Shown here in pieces: positions 60,206 to 64,000 of a DNA stretch of 64,000 bases. The stretch comes from Savagea serpentis. Its GTDB lineage: Bacteria; Bacillota; Bacilli; Bacillales_A; Planococcaceae. How positions within the stretch are numbered: the stretch's first letter is position 1; every line of letters starts with the position of its first letter. The notes under the pieces were generated by a model that saw only the letters and a program-made list of their open reading frames with translations, searched no databases and had not been told where the DNA came from. The stretch covers positions 806,001 through 870,000 of the forward strand of contig NZ_JADKPV010000001.1 in assembly GCF_015351395.1 (NCBI RefSeq). The letters run 5' to 3'. A program made the translations under genes and the position numbers.

Positions 60206-60934
60206 TTAGCTTAAAAAATCAGGCTGTTCGTTCACGATACGACCCCAAATTGGTGCAAAGCAACGTTTCGCTTCTGCGGGTGAACCGACTTGTTTCGCTG
60301 TATGTTTTGCATCTTTTTCATTGATGAAAACGGGTTGACCTGCCGCTTCCGCAATCAATTGAATTTGGCAAGAGCGTTCCATATTAATAAACCACCATAC
60401 CGCTTCTTCAATCGATCCACCGACCGTCAACAATCCATGGTTTTGTAAAATGACCGCTTTATTCATTTGAAGGGCTTCTGCAATGCGTTGGCCTTCCGAT
60501 AAGTCATGGACGACACCCGTGTAATCATCGAATAAACTATGATGTTCATAAAAAGCACATGCTTCCTGATTGATTGGATCAAGGAGACGACCTAATGTGG
60601 AAAATGCTTTCCCATAGACAGAATGCGCATGAGCAGCCGCAATGACATCCGGACGCGCTTTATGAAGTTCCGAGTGAATCGTAAACCCTGCTTTATTCAC
60701 TTCATGCTTTCCTTCTACTACTTCTCCCTCATGATTGACGAGAAGCAAATCAGACACACGAATTAAACTAAAGTGCATATTGTAAGGATTCACCCAAAAG
60801 TGATCTTCAAACTCTGGGTCACGTACGGTAATGTGTCCTGCGTTCCCTTCGTCAAATCCGAAGCGCGAAAATATACGAAAAGCTCCTGCTAATTGTTCTT
60901 TTCTCTTTTGACGTTCTTGTTCGAAATTCATCAT
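60206..60934 (-). CDS. Class II aldolase/adducin-family protein
   Basis: 242 residues. GNAGHITVRDP (phosphate/substrate loop), FTIHSELHKARPDVIAAAHAHSVYG (zinc His pair and Glu; seen in pieces IHSELHK, AHAHSVYG) and ILQNHGLL (third His) make up the metal site of the family. Typical members cleave sugar phosphates such as fuculose-1-phosphate, but many adducin-like ones act on other hydroxy acids. Last gene of the operon, 10 bp after the biotin carboxylase. Its tie to 5-oxoproline metabolism is unclear. Confidence 0.88.
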   Translation of the reverse strand: MMNFEQERQKRKEQLAGAFRIFSRFGFDEGNAGHITVRDPEFEDHFWVNPYNMHFSLIRVSDLLLVNHEGEVVEGKHEVNKAGFTIHSELHKARPDVIAAAHAHSVYGKAFSTLGRLLDPINQEACAFYEHHSLFDDYTGVVHDLSEGQRIAEALQMNKAVILQNHGLLTVGGSIEEAVWWFINMERSCQIQLIAEAAGQPVFINEKDAKHTAKQVGSPAEAKRCFAPIWGRIVNEQPDFLS

Positions 60935-60944
60935 ACTCTCCCCT

Positions 60945-62273
60945 TTATTCTAAAATGCTCGTATCATAATTTCCTTGTCGAAAAGCTTCTCTTTGAAGAA
61001 ATGCGAGGTGAAATGGAATCGTCGTTTTGACCCCTTCGATTTGAAATTCACGCAATGCTCGTTCTAGACGAATGAGTGTTTCTTCTCGAGTCTTTCCTGT
61101 CACAATCAATTTTGCAATCATCGAATCATAATACGGACTGATGACAGAATGCATATGTGCTGCGCTATCAAGACGGACACCAATACCTCCTGGAGCGAGT
61201 AAGGACGTAATGGTACCGGGTGATGGTTGAAAATCTTTGTCCACATCTTCTGCATTAATGCGACATTCCATCGCCCAGCCCGTCATTTGAATTTCTTCTT
61301 GCTTTACGGATAATTGATCTCCACGCGCGATAGTGAATTGCTCTTTCACTAAATCGACCGATGTTACTTCTTCTGTAATCGGATGTTCGACTTGAATGCG
61401 CGTATTCATTTCCATAAAGTAAAAGTTTTTATCCGCATCGACTAAAAACTCTACTGTGCCGACCCCTTCATACCCAACAGCAAGTGCTACTTGTACTGCA
61501 GCGACTCCCATCTTGTCGCGCAATACATCATCGACAAACGGCGAAGGAGCTTCTTCGATTAGTTTTTGATGACGACGTTGTACAGAACAATCCCTCTCCC
61601 CAAAATGAACAGCTTGTCCGTGTTGGTCTTGGGCAATTTGAACTTCGATATGACGAGGGGCTACAATAAATTTCTCAATATAAACCGCTCCGTTTCCAAA
61701 TGCGGCTTCTGCTTCACGTGTTGCTTGTTGAAAGGCTGTTTTCATTTCTTTGGCATCATGCGCGACACGCATTCCTTTTCCGCCTCCTCCAGCTGTCGCT
61801 TTAATCATGACCGGATATCCATACTGTTTTGCAATATCGAGTGCCTCCTCCACAGTAGGCACGATATCTGGACTTCCTGGAATTGTAGGTACCCCTTGAC
61901 TTGCCACGGTTTTGCGCGCTTCTGCTTTATCTCCCATACGTTCAATGACATGGGAAGACGGACCGATAAATTTAATATTTTCTTTTTCACAAAGGGCAGC
62001 GAAATTCGCATTTTCTGCTAAAAATCCATACCCTGGATGAATGGCATCGACATTTTTTTCTATCGCTACCGTTAAAATATTTTTAATATTAAGATAACTA
62101 TCATGAGCAGGAGCAGGCCCTATACAGTAAGCTTCGTCCGCCATTTGGACATGGAGTGCCGCTCGATCTGCTTCGGAATAAACCGCAATTGCCGTAAGCC
62201 CGAGATCTCGACATGCTCGTATAATACGCACAGCAATTTCACCACGATTCGCAATTAAAATTCGGCGCATCAT
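60945..62273 (-). CDS. accC: Biotin carboxylase subunit (AccC-like)
   Basis: 442 residues with the full biotin carboxylase layout: ILIANRGEIAVRIIRACRDLG, the ATP-grasp glycine loop ATAGGGGKGMR, GERDCSVQRRHQK, EMNTRIQVEHP. It carboxylates the biotin of the partner carrier with ATP and bicarbonate. It overlaps the carrier gene by 4 bp (ATGA). The gene set (pxpBC with accBC) suggests service to 5-oxoprolinase or a related carboxylase, not to fatty acid synthesis. Confidence 0.95.
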   Translation of the reverse strand: MMRRILIANRGEIAVRIIRACRDLGLTAIAVYSEADRAALHVQMADEAYCIGPAPAHDSYLNIKNILTVAIEKNVDAIHPGYGFLAENANFAALCEKENIKFIGPSSHVIERMGDKAEARKTVASQGVPTIPGSPDIVPTVEEALDIAKQYGYPVMIKATAGGGGKGMRVAHDAKEMKTAFQQATREAEAAFGNGAVYIEKFIVAPRHIEVQIAQDQHGQAVHFGERDCSVQRRHQKLIEEAPSPFVDDVLRDKMGVAAVQVALAVGYEGVGTVEFLVDADKNFYFMEMNTRIQVEHPITEEVTSVDLVKEQFTIARGDQLSVKQEEIQMTGWAMECRINAEDVDKDFQPSPGTITSLLAPGGIGVRLDSAAHMHSVISPYYDSMIAKLIVTGKTREETLIRLERALREFQIEGVKTTIPFHLAFLQREAFRQGNYDTSILE

Positions 62274-62749
62274 ACTTCCTCCTCTAGCTGTATTTCAAAC
62301 AAAGCATCCCCAAATTCTACAAAATCGCCATCTTGTTTGTACACGTTCACGACTTTACCGCATTTCGTCGCTTCTACTTCATTAAAGAGTTTCATCGATT
62401 CTAATACACATAGCGGATCACCTTCTGTAACCGTTTGACCTTCCTCTACATAAGAAGGCTCATCAGGACTCGGCTTACTGTAGTAAATACCAACCATCGG
62501 AGCCGTCACAATGTAAGTCATTTCTTCTACGTTAACCTGTTGTTTCATTTCTTCTGTCTCAATATTTTCTTTACTCTCGTTTGTCACCACTGCTATTTTT
62601 TGTGCTTCATTTACTTTCGTTACCTCTGTTCCTTCTACGAATTCTTTCGTCATGCGCACGCTCATTGTGTCTGTTTCGCATTCAAAAGAAGTGAGAGAAA
62701 GTTCATGGAATTTTTCCATCCATGCGATGACTTGTTTTGTCTGTTTCAT
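62270..62749 (-). CDS. accB: Biotin carboxyl carrier protein (AccB-like)
   Basis: 159 residues. A variable start is followed by the biotinyl domain (about 80-158) with the biotin Lys in CVLESMKLFNEV (AMK is SMK here). The domain is moved between the carboxylase and a transferase. It follows pxpC by 11 bp, with AGGAGATGG before ATG 62749, and overlaps accC. Confidence 0.93.
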   Translation of the reverse strand: MKQTKQVIAWMEKFHELSLTSFECETDTMSVRMTKEFVEGTEVTKVNEAQKIAVVTNESKENIETEEMKQQVNVEEMTYIVTAPMVGIYYSKPSPDEPSYVEEGQTVTEGDPLCVLESMKLFNEVEATKCGKVVNVYKQDGDFVEFGDALFEIQLEEEV

Positions 62750-62760
62750 TTGTCCATCTC

Positions 62761-63717
62761 CTAAATCATTCGGTTATTCAAGGCCACTTTCGTCATTTGT
62801 TGATTCTGTTCACGATAGATTCGGTTCGCTTCGTCCACATCAATCATATCGAACCGAATCTGTTCCCCTGGTATGCGTTGTGCTACTTCTGATAAATCAA
62901 CGGTAATGATGACACCGATTTTCGTATAACCGCCAGACGTTCCACAGTCCGCCATATGAATAATCGGTTGTTCACTTCCGGGCACTTGAATCGTGCCACA
63001 TGCAACATAATCTGAAATAATATCGGGTCCTTGTCGATGTTGTAGCGACGGACCCGTTAAACGATAGCCCATTCGATCCGAATCATTCGTAATCGTATAA
63101 GACTTCGTTAAAAACTCTTCCAAGCTCGCTTGTTCGAATTGATCGAAATGCGGTCCCCGAATGAAACGAATCGGACGATTGGCATCATAAACAGGGATTT
63201 CTTGTGGGCGAAGGCGTCGACCTTTTAATTTTTCTAAAGGGTGCATATTTCGCTTCTTACAAAGCACATCCCCTTTTTCTAATGTTCGCCCTTCAAAACC
63301 TCCATAAGCGCCTCTTGTAAAAGTAGAAGCACTTCCCATGACGAGCGGAACATCAAATCCTCCATCAATCGCCATATAAGCACGTGCCCCTGTTATGCGA
63401 CGCCCGAATGTCACACGATCTCCTGCTTGTACGAGATACACTTTCCATAAGTCCATCGGTTGTCCGTTTAATGCAGGTGATAAGTTCGCTCCTGTAATAG
63501 CGATGGCGCTTTTCGTTAAAATGTCCACATCGGTTCCGACAAGTGTCATTTCCAAGACAGCAGCATGTTGTGGGTTGCCAACGAGTATGTTGGCGTATCG
63601 AGCAGCGAACCCATCCATCACTCCGGAACGAGACACTCCATCAGCTGCATAGGCGAGGCGCCCTTCATCTTGAATCGTTGTAAAAAGGCCTTTCTTCCTT
63701 ACACTTATACATTCCAT
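62761..63717 (-). CDS. pxpC: 5-oxoprolinase subunit C / KipA-like protein (PxpC)
   Basis: 318 residues. The family pattern is present: GLFTTIQDEGR, GVSRSGVMDGFAARYANILVGN, GGYTKIGVIITVDL. PxpC/KipA forms a complex with PxpB and PxpA to open 5-oxoproline to glutamate with ATP. ATG 63717 is preferred over GTG 63729 because the latter sits in the ribosome site region, and the start matches the family. The gene overlaps the end of pxpB. Confidence 0.93.
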   Translation of the reverse strand: MECISVRKKGLFTTIQDEGRLAYAADGVSRSGVMDGFAARYANILVGNPQHAAVLEMTLVGTDVDILTKSAIAITGANLSPALNGQPMDLWKVYLVQAGDRVTFGRRITGARAYMAIDGGFDVPLVMGSASTFTRGAYGGFEGRTLEKGDVLCKKRNMHPLEKLKGRRLRPQEIPVYDANRPIRFIRGPHFDQFEQASLEEFLTKSYTITNDSDRMGYRLTGPSLQHRQGPDIISDYVACGTIQVPGSEQPIIHMADCGTSGGYTKIGVIITVDLSEVAQRIPGEQIRFDMIDVDEANRIYREQNQQMTKVALNNRMI

Positions 63718-64000
63718 TTCGCATTCCACTCTCTCTGTACATGATCATTCCAATTCACTGCCTCTTCTTCCGTAATCGCGACATAACGGATAAGCGTTCC
63801 TGCTTGCACAGTTGTTGGCGGTGTAGCATAAGGATCAAACATATCCATCGGTGTCCAGCCGATCATATGCCAACCAGAAGGGGACGTCAGCGTTGAAATC
63901 CCCGTCATCCGATTCGCAATTTGAATCGTTCCTTTCGGGACGCGCAATCGCGGTTCTTTCCTTCTTGGTAAGGCATAACATTCAGCAATATCTCCACTAT
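63705..64000 (-). CDS. pxpB: 5-oxoprolinase subunit B / KipI-like protein (PxpB), partial
   Basis: Only the last 98 codons are in the window. They read SGDIAECYALPRRKEPRL, then VPKGTIQIANRMTGISTL, SGWHMIGWTPMDMFDP and GTLIRYVAIT, the C-terminal domain of PxpB/KipI. The frame stays open to the window end at 64000, so the start lies beyond it. It is the first known gene of the operon here. Confidence 0.9.
   Translation of the reverse strand, partial: SGDIAECYALPRRKEPRLRVPKGTIQIANRMTGISTLTSPSGWHMIGWTPMDMFDPYATPPTTVQAGTLIRYVAITEEEAVNWNDHVQREWNAKWNV

Overview
This 64 kb window is a dense chromosomal stretch of a low-to-moderate GC Gram-positive bacterium. Genes lie on both strands with AGGAGG-type ribosome binding sites, hairpin-plus-T-run terminators and sigma-A-like promoters. 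Several neighbourhoods recall Bacillus subtilis: aconitase, yneK and ccdC; ctaB; the ydaJKLMN exopolysaccharide operon; xpaC-yaaN; hmp with nsrR. TRAP transporters and the overall gene mix would fit the Planococcaceae/Caryophanaceae side of Bacillales, but the genus is inferred, not proven. I see no rRNA, tRNA, CRISPR array, transposase or prophage.

Layout. 0-9.5 kb: aconitase (-), an isochorismatase-fold hydrolase, a gene-free interval holding a strong minus-strand promoter with no ORF after it (candidate ncRNA), a GlsB-type stress membrane protein, a FabG-like reductase, a lytic transglycosylase, a Sco copper chaperone, YneK, a tyrosine recombinase that has lost its catalytic residues, CcdC and a thioredoxin-like protein. 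9.6-25 kb: a two-subunit ABC exporter, a CoA-disulfide-reductase-like flavoprotein, an amidase, a coiled-coil wall hydrolase, AzlCD, a YjdM zinc-ribbon protein, an altered metallo-beta-lactamase-fold protein, CtaB, VanZ, an AraC regulator with a Fur box, and a lipoprotein. 25-32.7 kb: a phosphoribosyltransferase, then ydaJKLMN (GH8 lipoprotein, degenerate GGDEF receptor, DUF2334 protein, BcsA-like synthase, BcsB-like protein), directly downstream of xpt.

32.8-45.7 kb: a polar amino-acid ABC importer with an ARG-box-like operator, hmp/nsrR facing each other, small regulator/membrane genes, a LOG-family protein and a thioesterase, a cold-shock gene with a long hairpin leader, xpaC/telA, an acyltransferase, an EamA transporter and a Yip1 protein. 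45.7-50.8 kb: a tightly packed operon of CoA transferase, HMG-CoA-lyase-like enzyme and TRAP transporter, which looks like a complete uptake-activation-cleavage route for a branched hydroxy-dicarboxylate. 51.5-57.2 kb: a phosphonate-type ABC importer (phnD-phnC-phnE-phnE) facing away from a cytoplasmic 5'-nucleotidase. 57.2-60 kb: an ECF-like sigma factor with its DUF4179 membrane partner, and a decayed gene. 60.2-64 kb: pxpB (cut by the window end), pxpC, a biotin carrier, biotin carboxylase and a class II aldolase in one operon.

Themes. Several genes support respiration (aconitase, Sco, CcdC, CtaB, flavohaemoglobin). Several proteins keep a fold but appear to have lost catalytic residues (recombinase, GGDEF, MBL fold, alpha/beta hydrolase). 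In at least three places an intrinsic terminator sits directly in front of the next gene's ribosome binding site with no room for a promoter, which suggests controlled read-through.
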